DNA from: Akkermansia sp.
GTDB taxonomy: Bacteria; Verrucomicrobiota; Verrucomicrobiia; Verrucomicrobiales; Akkermansiaceae
DNA length: 64,000 nucleotides
Assembly: GCA_024405455.1 (NCBI GenBank)
Contig: JAKSOT010000001.1
Location: 1 to 64,000, forward strand
Direction: 5' to 3'
Shown one piece after another: positions 36,598-45,387 of this stretch (its first letter is position 1; every line of letters starts with the position of its first letter). A program made the translations under genes and the position numbers. Below the pieces are notes generated by a model. The model was not told the DNA's origin, did no database searches, and saw nothing but the letters and a program-made list of their open reading frames with translations.

Positions 36598-36644
36598 AAA
36601 AAGTGTAAAAATCCGCAATATCACTGCGGATTTTTACACTTTTT
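36598..36644. terminator. Bidirectional intrinsic terminator
   Basis: A perfect 20-bp stem, AAAAAGTGTAAAAATCCGCA (36598-36617) with TGCGGATTTTTACACTTTTT (36625-36644), loop of 7 nt. It lies 24 bp after the M16 peptidase stop on the minus strand. Confidence 0.85.
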
Positions 36645-36667
36645 AATTCAACACGTTGGCAATAAGG

Positions 36668-39169
36668 CTATTCCACGCCGCCTACCTGGATGCGGGTGCG
36701 GGTGGCGGCGGGGGCGAGGATGGATTTAATGTAGGCGTTGACGCTGTCCTGCGTGGCGGCGCGGATGCCGGCGGTGAGGCGGGATTCGTAGTCTGCGCCG
36801 AGGTGCAGGAGCTCGTCGACGGCGGCCTGCTCGCAGGCGCCGCGGCCGGATTGGCGGGCGAACTCGCGTGCGGAGAGGAGTGCGGCGCGGGTGCGCTCCA
36901 AGGCATCGGCGGGCATGCCGTCGTGCGCGAGGCGTGCGAGGGTATCGTCCAGCGCGGCGCGTGCCTGTGCGGCCTGTTGCGGGGAGGTGCCGAGGTAGAA
37001 GGTGAGGCAGCCGGCGTCCATACCCTGCAGGGTGGTGGCGCCGGTGTAGTAGGCGAGACCGCGTTCCTCTCGTATGGCGGTGAAGAGGGGGCCTGCCATA
37101 TCGCGGCACCACTCGCAGAAGAGGGCCTGCTGCGGCATGCGGGAGTCCGCCACGCGGCAGGCCGGCACGGCGAGGGCGAGCACGGCCTGCTCCTTGTCGC
37201 AGGGCACCACGGCATCCGCGGCCGATTGCGCGGGAGTGGGCGTGCCGGCGACCTCCTGCCCCTCCGGCATGGATGAGAAAAGCCTTTCCGCGGCAGAGCG
37301 GATGGCGGCGGGGTCGATATCCCCGACCACGGCGAGCACGGCGTTGCGGGCGCAGAAGAGGCGTGCGTGGCGCGCCACCAGGTCCGAGCGCGTGAGGGAG
37401 CCCACGCTTTTCTCCGTGCCCTTGGGGGAGAGGCCGTAGGAGACATTGCCGAAGCACAGGCCGCGCAACCCGCGGAAGGCCAGCGCCACGGGGTTTTCCG
37501 CATCGTCCTGGATATCGGCCGCCATGGCCTCCTTCTCCGTGTCGATGGCGGCCTGCGGGAAGGTGGGGTGGAGGGCGGCGTCCGCCAGCAGGGAGAGCAG
37601 GGTTTCCGCATCCGCGGCGGTGCCGTCCACGGAGACGGAGAGGGTGTTGTTCCCGGCGAGGCTGTTGATGCCGCCGCCGAGGCGCTCCACGGCCTCCGCC
37701 AGATCCGCGGCGGAGCGGGTGGACGTGCCTTTGAGCAGACATTCCGCCAGCAGGGAGTTGGCGCCGGAATCGCGTGCCGTCTCCGTGGGGCAGCCCGCGC
37801 GCACCGCGAGCGTGGCGTACATGAGCGGCACGCGGCGGTCCACGCGCGTGACCAGGCGCATGCCGTTGGGCAGGGTGCACACCTGCGGCTCCTGCGGCAC
37901 CGCGCCCTCCTCCGCCGCGGCGGCGGGCGGGTTGGAGCCCACGGGGTCCACGCTCACCTCGCACAGGCGGTCGCGGGTGAAGTACTCGGTGGCTTCAATC
38001 AAATCAAAGGTGTCGAGGTTGGCGAGGGCGGCGTCCCACTCCTCCATGCAGTTGCCGTTGCGGGAGAGGTGCCAGGCCATGCCGAGGGTGTCCGCCACGC
38101 CCTGCACCTTGGAGAGCGTGCGCATGCGCGCGGTGAGCAGCTGCTTGCGGCAGCGCGCCAGCGAGGCGTTGAACGCCCGCCGCGGCAGGGTCTCCATGAA
38201 CTCCAGCACGGCGTCGCGCAGGGTGTCGCGGCGCTCGCGCTCCACGTCCGCCTCAACCACGAAAGCCCCTTCCCCGTGGCGGTCCGGCATGGCGTAGGCC
38301 GAGATGTCGTGCGCCAGCCCCAGCTCGTCGTGGAAGCGCTTGTAGAGCCAGGCGGCGCGGCCGTCCCCCAGGATGGAGGCGAGCATGGAGAGCGCGGCGG
38401 CATCCGGGTGGTTGGAGGGGGGGATGCGCCAGGCGAGCATGAGGGTGCTGGTGGGCTGGGCGAACTCGCGGCGCTCGGTGCGCGGGCCCCACTGGTGCGG
38501 CTCCACGGGCGGCGCCGCCTGCGGCAGCGGCGCGGACGGCACATCCGCGGTCTCCTCCTGCGCGGCGGCGAAAACCTCCGCGGCGTCCACATCCCCCGCC
38601 ACGCATACGAACACGTTGCCCGGCACGTAGCGCTCCCGGTGGTACGCCACCATGTCCGCGTGCGTCAGGGCGTCGAACCGCGCCCGCTCGCCCGTCACCC
38701 GCAGCCGCCGCGGGTTCACCTTGAACAGGGTCTCCGCCAGCGCGTAGTACGCCACGTCCTGCGGGTCGTCCGCGTACATGTCCATCTCGCGGCGGATGAC
38801 ATCGCGCTCGCGCTCGAAATCATCCTGCGGGAAAGCGGGGTGGAACACCAGCTGCACCAGCAGGTGCAGGAACTCCCGCCAGTGTGCGGCGGGGCCGTTG
38901 ATGTGGTACACGGTGCGGTCCGTGGAGGTGTAGGCGTTCCAGGAGCCGCCAAGCTCCGGCACGCGCTTGTTCAACTCCTCCCCGCTGTACTCCGCCGTCC
39001 CCTTGAACACCTGGTGCTCCAGCAGGTGGGAAATGCCGCTGCCCAAGCGCGAGCCCTCCAGCACGGATCCCGTGCCCACCCACACCTGCAGCGACACCAG
39101 CGGAAACGCCCGCCGCTCCGCCGCAAGAACCGTCAAGCCGTTCGGACATACGTGTACCTCGTGTTGCAT
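36668..39169 (-). CDS. M16 family zinc metallopeptidase (two-domain)
   Basis: 833 residues from ATG 39169; the longer frame upstream lies within repeat DNA. The N-terminal M16 domain has the inverted zinc motif HLLEH (His48-x-x-Glu51-His52) in SGISHLLEHQVFKGT and the distal Glu in ALAETLF (about 124). The second half (from about residue 410, LPNGMRLVTRVDRRVPLMYATLAVRAG) repeats the fold but has SLLAECLLKGT in place of the motif, so it is catalytically dead, as usual for single-chain insulinase/pitrilysin-type enzymes. No signal peptide, so probably a cytoplasmic peptide-degrading enzyme. Confidence 0.92.
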   Translation of the reverse strand: MQHEVHVCPNGLTVLAAERRAFPLVSLQVWVGTGSVLEGSRLGSGISHLLEHQVFKGTAEYSGEELNKRVPELGGSWNAYTSTDRTVYHINGPAAHWREFLHLLVQLVFHPAFPQDDFERERDVIRREMDMYADDPQDVAYYALAETLFKVNPRRLRVTGERARFDALTHADMVAYHRERYVPGNVFVCVAGDVDAAEVFAAAQEETADVPSAPLPQAAPPVEPHQWGPRTERREFAQPTSTLMLAWRIPPSNHPDAAALSMLASILGDGRAAWLYKRFHDELGLAHDISAYAMPDRHGEGAFVVEADVERERRDTLRDAVLEFMETLPRRAFNASLARCRKQLLTARMRTLSKVQGVADTLGMAWHLSRNGNCMEEWDAALANLDTFDLIEATEYFTRDRLCEVSVDPVGSNPPAAAAEEGAVPQEPQVCTLPNGMRLVTRVDRRVPLMYATLAVRAGCPTETARDSGANSLLAECLLKGTSTRSAADLAEAVERLGGGINSLAGNNTLSVSVDGTAADAETLLSLLADAALHPTFPQAAIDTEKEAMAADIQDDAENPVALAFRGLRGLCFGNVSYGLSPKGTEKSVGSLTRSDLVARHARLFCARNAVLAVVGDIDPAAIRSAAERLFSSMPEGQEVAGTPTPAQSAADAVVPCDKEQAVLALAVPACRVADSRMPQQALFCEWCRDMAGPLFTAIREERGLAYYTGATTLQGMDAGCLTFYLGTSPQQAAQARAALDDTLARLAHDGMPADALERTRAALLSAREFARQSGRGACEQAAVDELLHLGADYESRLTAGIRAATQDSVNAYIKSILAPAATRTRIQVGGVE

Positions 39170-39189
39170 GCACACAATATGCCACAAGA

Positions 39190-39620
39190 CGAAGGAATTT
39201 ACAATTGACAATTGACGATCACTGCCATCCCATAAAAATGCTCGGAGAGGAGCAACCCTTGGCGCTCATACGCCCCGCCATTCGGCGGGACTCTCTGCCG
39301 AGACGTACCAACGTGGTTACCCCCAGGCCTTCCGGCCTGGGCTAACCTTGTGTCGCCATCGGGATGGCTCACATAGAGCGCGCCTGTCGGCGCGTGGCGA
39401 AATGTTTCCTCTGGCATATTGCCAGAGGAAACTTGTAATCATCCGCGCCGATAGGCGCGGCTAACTTGGAGCCATCCCAATGGCGACACAAAGTTTGCCC
39501 CATCCCGTAAGGGTGGGGATTGTCCCCCTCCGCACTTACAACTAAGAGAGTCCCGCCGCGTTGCGGCGGGGCGTATGAGCACCAAGGGTTGCACCTCTCA
39601 TTGGCCCGCAACCACCAGCC
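39190..39620. repeat. Multi-hairpin intergenic repeat, copy B (inverted pair)
   Basis: Two arms diverge from a perfect 13-bp hairpin (GTTTCCTCTGGCA, loop TAT, 39404-39432). Each arm has GAGCCATCCC(A/G)ATGGCGACA, a GCCC/GGGC hairpin, an AGTCCCGCCG block and CGTATGAGC(A/G)CCAAGG. The left arm, read on the minus strand, matches copy A at 325-650. No gene is seen between 39170 and 39836. Confidence 0.8.
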
Positions 39621-39727
39621 ACCCACCCACCACCTTGCCTGCCACGGGGCGCGCACACGCCCCCGCAAAAAATTCATTGAAATTCCGCCGATTTCAACCT
39701 TTTTTGAATTTTTTTGCGAATTTGGGC

Positions 39728-39756
39728 TTGCATGTCTACCCGTTCTGCGCTATACT
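39728..39756 (+). promoter_or_regulatory. Promoter of the PEP-CTERM protein gene
   Basis: -35 TTGCAT (39728-39733), 17-bp spacer, -10 TATACT (39751-39756). Predicted leader of about 75 nt. Confidence 0.7.
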
Positions 39757-39836
39757 TCCTCGCGTGTCGGGCGCACTGTGCGTCCAAAAGCCTTTCGTCT
39801 TCCTACGAAAAACAAAACAACAAAATAGAAAATACC

Positions 39837-42800
39837 ATGAAACTGCATTTACCGAAAATGCTCACGGCTGCGCTCCTCGCAGCAATCACCGCCGTTGGAA
39901 GCTCCGCTTTCGCCGACGACGCAGAACTCACCACGTACACGACCACCAACCTGACGGCAGCCGGTACGACCAAGAACTACAATGCCAAGGGATTCGCCGT
40001 CGTCCTCAACGGGCCGCGACTGGCGACCACTCCGACGGATGTTCCCATCACCACGTGCGATCTGGTGTACCTCAACTCCATCACTCTTGGCAGTCTCCGC
40101 ACCGTTCCGGCAGCCGGTGTAACCCTGGCCCTGGCGGATGCCACCGGCAAAGTGCTTTCCGTGTCAAACAACATTGTTTCAAGCGCGGAACAACCCGTCA
40201 CGTGGAACTTCAGCAACACCGCTGTGGCAACGGATTCCACCCTGTATTTCTACTGGCTCGATTCATCGAAAGGAATTGCTGTTGGAAACACCCTCTCCAA
40301 TTCTGATTTGGCGAGTTGGACTAACGCTGGTAACGGCACCGGCGGCGTCAGTGATTACAACGGCATTTCTGGTGTCGCTACTGATAACACATCCTGCGGG
40401 TACCTTGACAGTCTCTCGCACATCCAAACCGCCAACATCCGGTTCGCGCCCAAGCTCACCATAGTGACCTCTGGTCCCGTTCCGCAGAACGAGTACACCT
40501 GGAAGGCCACCGGCACCACGGCTTTATGGGATGAGGAGACCGCCAACTGGACTCTCGCAGGTGCGGACAGCAGCTATACGTCCGACCCGGTAAATATCGT
40601 GGACTTCAATGCCGGCGAGTTTGCTATGAACGTGACCGTGAGCGGTAGTATCGAGGCCGCCAAGGTGAACGTGAACGACAACTACCAGTTCACGGTGGCT
40701 TCCGGCAGCAGCCTGACCGTCGATACGCTCTCCGTGGCAGCTGATAAGGAGGTGACGGTGGCGGGTGAAGGCAGCATTGCCCTCACCAAGGTTGCCCTTG
40801 CAAACGGTGCCACCATCAACGTGGGCGCCGCCGCCAGCCTGGCTGTGACCGTGGCTGACGACGCGGACGACACCGCCATCAAAGCCACGAAGGACATCAC
40901 CCTCACCTCCCTGGCCGGTCCTGCGGAGGGCAAGGAGCTGACCATCTCCGCCGAAGGCCACACGGTTGCCGTGCAGAGCAACAACACCTTCGCCGGCGAC
41001 CTCGTGGTGGCCAAGGGCACCGTGAAGCTGGATAGCAACACGGCGCTGGGTTCCCACAACGCCACGGGCAGCAAGACCATCACCATCGGTGAGGGTGCCA
41101 CCATGGATGTCAACGGCAAGGGAGATGCCAAGTATGTGTACACGCTGGCAGGCGGCACGCTCACCAACAATGGCACTGCCATCGGCCACAATATGGCCCA
41201 GACCTCCGGACTTGTCCTGACCGCCGACTCCTACATTGGCGGCGAGGACGCCAAGGAAATGTGGGTGCTGGCCGCCAGCTACGGGGCCAACACCGTGGAT
41301 TTGGCGGGCTACAAACTCACCAAGAAGGGCAGCGCGCTCTTCGGCTTCGCCAACTCCACCATCACCGAAGGCACCCTTCAGGTTGATGCAGGCACGGTGC
41401 AGTTTAACGACGGCGGTTCCGTCGCGGCGGACATCATCCTCAACGGCGGCACCATCACCGGCACCGTGAAGATTGCGGATGACATCGACATCACCGCCCA
41501 GCAGACCGCCAGCACCAACGCCACGCTCAGCATTGCCGATGGCATGACCGTCACCCTCAAGACGGCTGAGGAACAGACCCTCACCCTCTCCAACGGCCTT
41601 ACCGTTGGGAACGGCGAGATTAGTGTGGACGGCACCGTGACCGTGAGCGGCAAGTCGCTGGACCTCTCCAGCGGTGGCGAAGCCGCGGGTACTGTCAGCG
41701 TGCTTGGGAACAGCGTGTTGAACGTGGGCGGCGGCATGTGGATGCACTCCGACTCGAGCATCGAGCTCGCCCAGGGCGGCACCGTGAACATCGCCGGCCT
41801 CAGTATCGTCGGCAAATCGGAGGGCTCCATCACCGCCACGGCTGCGAACCAGCAGTACAGCACCACCAATGACAAGTACACCATCGCCAATGCCGACATC
41901 ACCGCCACGGCCGATGTCACCATCGGCAACACGCTGGATAGCGTTCTCAACGTGTACACCGGCGCGCACACGGTGACGCTCAACGCCGCCACCACAAGCG
42001 TGCACGTTGCTAAAGGCGGCACCATCAACATCGGCGAGACGGGTTCCGCCCTCTCCATCGACGTTGCGGACGGCGGTGCCGTCGGCTCCTATGTCAAGGC
42101 CGACAACGACGGAACCATCATCTACACCGCGGGTACCGCCATACTGAACAGCGTCATTACCCTGAACGCGGGTGAGCTCGGCATGAACGGCACCTTCAAC
42201 GTCGACGCCCTTGCATTCCAGGGCGAGCAGACCATCGCGGGCGGCGAGTACGAAAACAACGGCTTCGCCACGGAGGAGGGCACCCTCACCGTGGTGACCG
42301 TGGGGGAAGACGCCACGCTGACGGCTGATAGCGCCACCGTTGTGCGCGGCGGCCACGAGTTCAGCCTGGCAAACAACGGCACCGCTGCACTCAACAGCAC
42401 GAACTACTCCGCCTTCTACATCACCAACCAGTCCGAGACCGTGACCAAGGCCAAGAGCAAGGAAGCGGAATCCCACGTGACCCTGGCCTCCATCCACGTG
42501 GACGCCGGCGCTGAGCTGACCGTTGACCAGAACATCAACCTGAGCCTGGTTACCGCCGAGACGGGCGCCAAGCTCAACATCCTGAGCGGCCAGACCGTCT
42601 CCGTGGGTGATGCCACCACCACCGCCACGATTGCCGGTGCAGGCACCTACGCCCTCAAGAGCGGCAGCAAGACCATGACCGGCACCCTGGCTGAAGGTTC
42701 CGATTGGACCGGCACAGTGGTCGTCTCCAATGTCGGCAGCTTCGCCGACATTAACCTGAACACCTTCGGCCATGAAGGTTCCAAGGTGAAGTTCGACGGC

Positions 42801-44588
42801 GTGACCGGCCACTTTGGCCCGCACATCATCACCTATGCTCCCGAACTGGTGCTGGGTGAGGGCGGCTTGACGCTCAACAACGGCTACTCCACGGACGGCC
42901 AGGGCGGACCTGCCATGGTATACACCTTTGCCGGCGGCGTTTCCGGCACGGGCAACATGACCTTCAACAGGACCACTGGTACCACTGTCAGCCAGCAGCT
43001 GGTCTTCTCGGGCGATGTGTCCGAATGGTCCGGCACCCTGAGCGTGGTCGCACGCTTCAACGTGACGGCGCACTACATTGGCGTGGACAAGACGGTGAAC
43101 TCCACCATCTCCCGCACGGGTGGCGATCTCCACGTGAAGGTCGGCACGGGTGAAGACGCCTCTGTGGTGACCTTCGCCCAGGGCATCACGGCCAGCGACC
43201 TGGCCGTGCTCGCCGGTGCCACCGCCTACATCAACGGCGGCCTGACCACCAACACCATCACGGTGGGTGACGGCGCCACGCTCGCCATCAACGGCAACAC
43301 CACGCTGACTTCCGCCATCACCAGCGCCGGCACGGTCACCCTGACCAACGTTGCGCTCTCCGATGCGTTCACGGAGTCTCAGGGCGGTGAGGCCAAGTAC
43401 TACATCGGCGAGACGCAGAACTACTACATGGGTTCCGCCGACAAGTACCTGACCGTTGTGACGGGCGATGGCGCAGCCAATGCCACCGGCACGGGCCTGA
43501 CCTGGAACACGCGTAGCGGCCTTGAAATGGCCAACGGCCAGGTGATCACCGGAGCCGGCGAGGCTGACTACTCCACGCTGTACGTGGCCGAAGGAATCTT
43601 CGCTTCGGACATTATCGAGGGCGGCCACTACGGTGATTTGGGCACCATCAAGGTGACGGACGGCGGCATTCTCACGGTGGATCAGGCGCTCACCGGCATC
43701 ACCATCGAGGTGACCGGCACGGGTGTCATCACCGGCAAGGAGATTGTTCCCACCGATGTGCAAATCACCAAGGACGCCACCGCAGTGTTCACCGAACCCG
43801 TCCAGACGCCTGGCGTGCGTCTCACCGCCGCCGATGATGGCGCCGTGAAGGTGACCAACAACGGCGAGGCGGCGGCTACGTACTCGGAGATTGACGCCAA
43901 CCTGTCCGTTGAGGCCAAGACCCTCGAAATGGTTGCAGACGAGCCTGTGATGGTCTTCAACGAGCTTGTCCACGTTGACGAAATCATCAACAACCAGGCG
44001 GGCCAGGGACTCACGCTGATGAATGCGGAATCCCTCGAGCTCAAGTCCATGACCATCGCCAAGGATGCCGTGGTGTCCGCGTACTACACGGAGGAACAGC
44101 AGATTGGCTGGAATGAAGGCACGGTGACCATCACGGAATCCCTGGTTGCCGGCGGCGGCACGCTGTACGCCAACCTGACGCTGGTGGGCCATAAGGGCGA
44201 CGATCTGCTCTCCTGGAACCTCGGCGGCCAGCAGATGACGCTGGGCAGCACGCTGACGCTCGACACGGAGACCGGGCTCATCCAGCTGGATAACGACACC
44301 ATGCGCCAGATTGCCGCTCTCACCCTTGGTGAGAACTGGGAGCTGGTTGTGAACGGCGGCACAAATCTCCAGTACGACGGCAACGGGTGGTTCGACGGCG
44401 TGTTCTCCCGCACCTACACCAATGCCGATGGAGAGCTGGCCCAGCTTGGCGGCGACTACAAGGTTCAGGTGCTGGATAACGGCAACTTCGGCGTTGTGAA
44501 GTACCTCGACGTTCCGGAACCGACGACCGGCACCCTCAGCTTGCTTGCGCTTGCGGCTCTGGCGGCAAGGCGCCGCAAGCACAACTAA
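39837..44588 (+). CDS. Giant PEP-CTERM surface protein with beta-helix repeats
   Basis: 1583 residues from ATG 39837, chosen for its signal peptide (MKLHLPKMLTAALLAAITAV, cleavage after SSAFA). The body is Thr/Ala/Gly/Val-rich with repeated GGTITG, GTVTVSG, LTLNNG-like strands, typical of autotransporter-associated beta-strand or beta-helix passengers. The last residues VPEPTTGTLS then a hydrophobic helix and RRRKHN form a PEP-CTERM signal, recognised by exosortase/archaeosortase-type enzymes. Such tails are common in Akkermansia-like bacteria. Probably exported and surface-linked or released after processing. No exosortase gene is in the window. Confidence 0.88.
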   Translation: MKLHLPKMLTAALLAAITAVGSSAFADDAELTTYTTTNLTAAGTTKNYNAKGFAVVLNGPRLATTPTDVPITTCDLVYLNSITLGSLRTVPAAGVTLALADATGKVLSVSNNIVSSAEQPVTWNFSNTAVATDSTLYFYWLDSSKGIAVGNTLSNSDLASWTNAGNGTGGVSDYNGISGVATDNTSCGYLDSLSHIQTANIRFAPKLTIVTSGPVPQNEYTWKATGTTALWDEETANWTLAGADSSYTSDPVNIVDFNAGEFAMNVTVSGSIEAAKVNVNDNYQFTVASGSSLTVDTLSVAADKEVTVAGEGSIALTKVALANGATINVGAAASLAVTVADDADDTAIKATKDITLTSLAGPAEGKELTISAEGHTVAVQSNNTFAGDLVVAKGTVKLDSNTALGSHNATGSKTITIGEGATMDVNGKGDAKYVYTLAGGTLTNNGTAIGHNMAQTSGLVLTADSYIGGEDAKEMWVLAASYGANTVDLAGYKLTKKGSALFGFANSTITEGTLQVDAGTVQFNDGGSVAADIILNGGTITGTVKIADDIDITAQQTASTNATLSIADGMTVTLKTAEEQTLTLSNGLTVGNGEISVDGTVTVSGKSLDLSSGGEAAGTVSVLGNSVLNVGGGMWMHSDSSIELAQGGTVNIAGLSIVGKSEGSITATAANQQYSTTNDKYTIANADITATADVTIGNTLDSVLNVYTGAHTVTLNAATTSVHVAKGGTINIGETGSALSIDVADGGAVGSYVKADNDGTIIYTAGTAILNSVITLNAGELGMNGTFNVDALAFQGEQTIAGGEYENNGFATEEGTLTVVTVGEDATLTADSATVVRGGHEFSLANNGTAALNSTNYSAFYITNQSETVTKAKSKEAESHVTLASIHVDAGAELTVDQNINLSLVTAETGAKLNILSGQTVSVGDATTTATIAGAGTYALKSGSKTMTGTLAEGSDWTGTVVVSNVGSFADINLNTFGHEGSKVKFDGVTGHFGPHIITYAPELVLGEGGLTLNNGYSTDGQGGPAMVYTFAGGVSGTGNMTFNRTTGTTVSQQLVFSGDVSEWSGTLSVVARFNVTAHYIGVDKTVNSTISRTGGDLHVKVGTGEDASVVTFAQGITASDLAVLAGATAYINGGLTTNTITVGDGATLAINGNTTLTSAITSAGTVTLTNVALSDAFTESQGGEAKYYIGETQNYYMGSADKYLTVVTGDGAANATGTGLTWNTRSGLEMANGQVITGAGEADYSTLYVAEGIFASDIIEGGHYGDLGTIKVTDGGILTVDQALTGITIEVTGTGVITGKEIVPTDVQITKDATAVFTEPVQTPGVRLTAADDGAVKVTNNGEAAATYSEIDANLSVEAKTLEMVADEPVMVFNELVHVDEIINNQAGQGLTLMNAESLELKSMTIAKDAVVSAYYTEEQQIGWNEGTVTITESLVAGGGTLYANLTLVGHKGDDLLSWNLGGQQMTLGSTLTLDTETGLIQLDNDTMRQIAALTLGENWELVVNGGTNLQYDGNGWFDGVFSRTYTNADGELAQLGGDYKVQVLDNGNFGVVKYLDVPEPTTGTLSLLALAALAARRRKHN

Positions 44589-44652
44589 TTTACAATCTAC
44601 AATTTACAATTGACGATTTTGTAAGTTAGGCGGCTTCGCCGCGAAGATTATC

Positions 44653-44684
44653 AAGCCCCGCACGGATGATGCCGTGCGGGGCTT
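44653..44684. terminator. Intrinsic terminator after the PEP-CTERM gene
   Basis: AAGCCCCGCACGG (44653-44665) pairs perfectly with CCGTGCGGGGCTT (44672-44684). It sits between convergent genes. Short TTTACAATTGACG-type motifs, like those around copies A and B of the repeat, lie at 44589-44625. Confidence 0.8.
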
Positions 44685-44703
44685 CTTGAATGGTGGGCGC
44701 GGG

Positions 44704-45195
44704 CTAGTTGTCCAATCTGGCGCGGCGGATGGAGTTGATGCCGGAGAAGAGGGAGGAGGAGGCGTTGAGGGCGGAGCCGAGGCTGCGGATGCCGGATTGG
44801 CGTGCCTGGTTGCGGAGGTCCCAGTTGTCCAGCGCGGATTGTGAGCGGAGGGTGTTGACCTCCTGCAGGGCGGCGTTGGTGCGGTTGTTGATGTCGTCCT
44901 CCAGGCGTGTGGCGAGGTCGGTTTCGCGGGTGAGGGTGGAGCCGTCTGCGGCGAGGTTGGAGCGGGCGGCGTCGCCGCGTGCGCGGGCGAGCTCCATTTG
45001 AGCGTTGCGCTGGCCGCGGCGCCGGTTGTCCAGTGCGGTGTCGGTCATGGCCTGTGCGCGCTGCTCGTTGAGGCGCTGCTGGAGGTCGGCGGCTTGTTTG
45101 AGGGCCCTGCCCTGGTCGTATTCCGCCTTGGCCTGAACGGCCTTTCCTGCGACGGCGGCTGCGGTGGAGACAATAGCTGCGGTGGTGAATCCCAT
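44704..45195 (-). CDS. Phage-like internal virion protein (orphan)
   Basis: 163 residues, no Cys, highly Ala/Arg/Gln-rich and helical. MGFTTAAIVSTAAAVAGKAVQAKAEYDQG is followed by coiled coil (ALKQAADLQQRLNEQRAQAM...NRRRGQRNAQMELARARGDAARSNLAADGSTLTRETDLATRLEDDINNR). This layout resembles T7 gp14-type internal virion proteins of podoviruses. No other phage gene is next to it, so it may be a prophage relic or a domesticated protein. The match is by general appearance only. Confidence 0.5.
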   Translation of the reverse strand: MGFTTAAIVSTAAAVAGKAVQAKAEYDQGRALKQAADLQQRLNEQRAQAMTDTALDNRRRGQRNAQMELARARGDAARSNLAADGSTLTRETDLATRLEDDINNRTNAALQEVNTLRSQSALDNWDLRNQARQSGIRSLGSALNASSSLFSGINSIRRARLDN

Positions 45196-45387
45196 AACGG
45201 GGGTGAGCGTATCACGGCGGCGCGCGGGGCGGCAAGGGCGGCGGGGAAACCCGCACGGGGCTCCCGCGGGCGGCAGGCTCGGGCGGGTTCACGCGCGCGG
45301 CGCGCATGAAATCGGCTCGCTGCCACGATGAAGGCTTGCAATTCGGCGCGGAATTTGCCAAGGTAGCGGGAATTCCGTACACCTTCC
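45196..45387. other. Intergenic region upstream of secDF
   Basis: Very GC-rich (runs of GCGCG around 45290-45305). Possible promoter for secDF: TTGCCA (45355-45360), 17-bp spacer, TACACC (45378-45383), nearly touching the ATG at 45388. Nothing else is seen. Confidence 0.3.

Noticed and set aside
40524-44582. 1352-residue open frame antisense to the PEP-CTERM protein
   Set aside because: Gly/His/Val-rich shadow of a repetitive gene with signal peptide and sorting tail on the plus strand.
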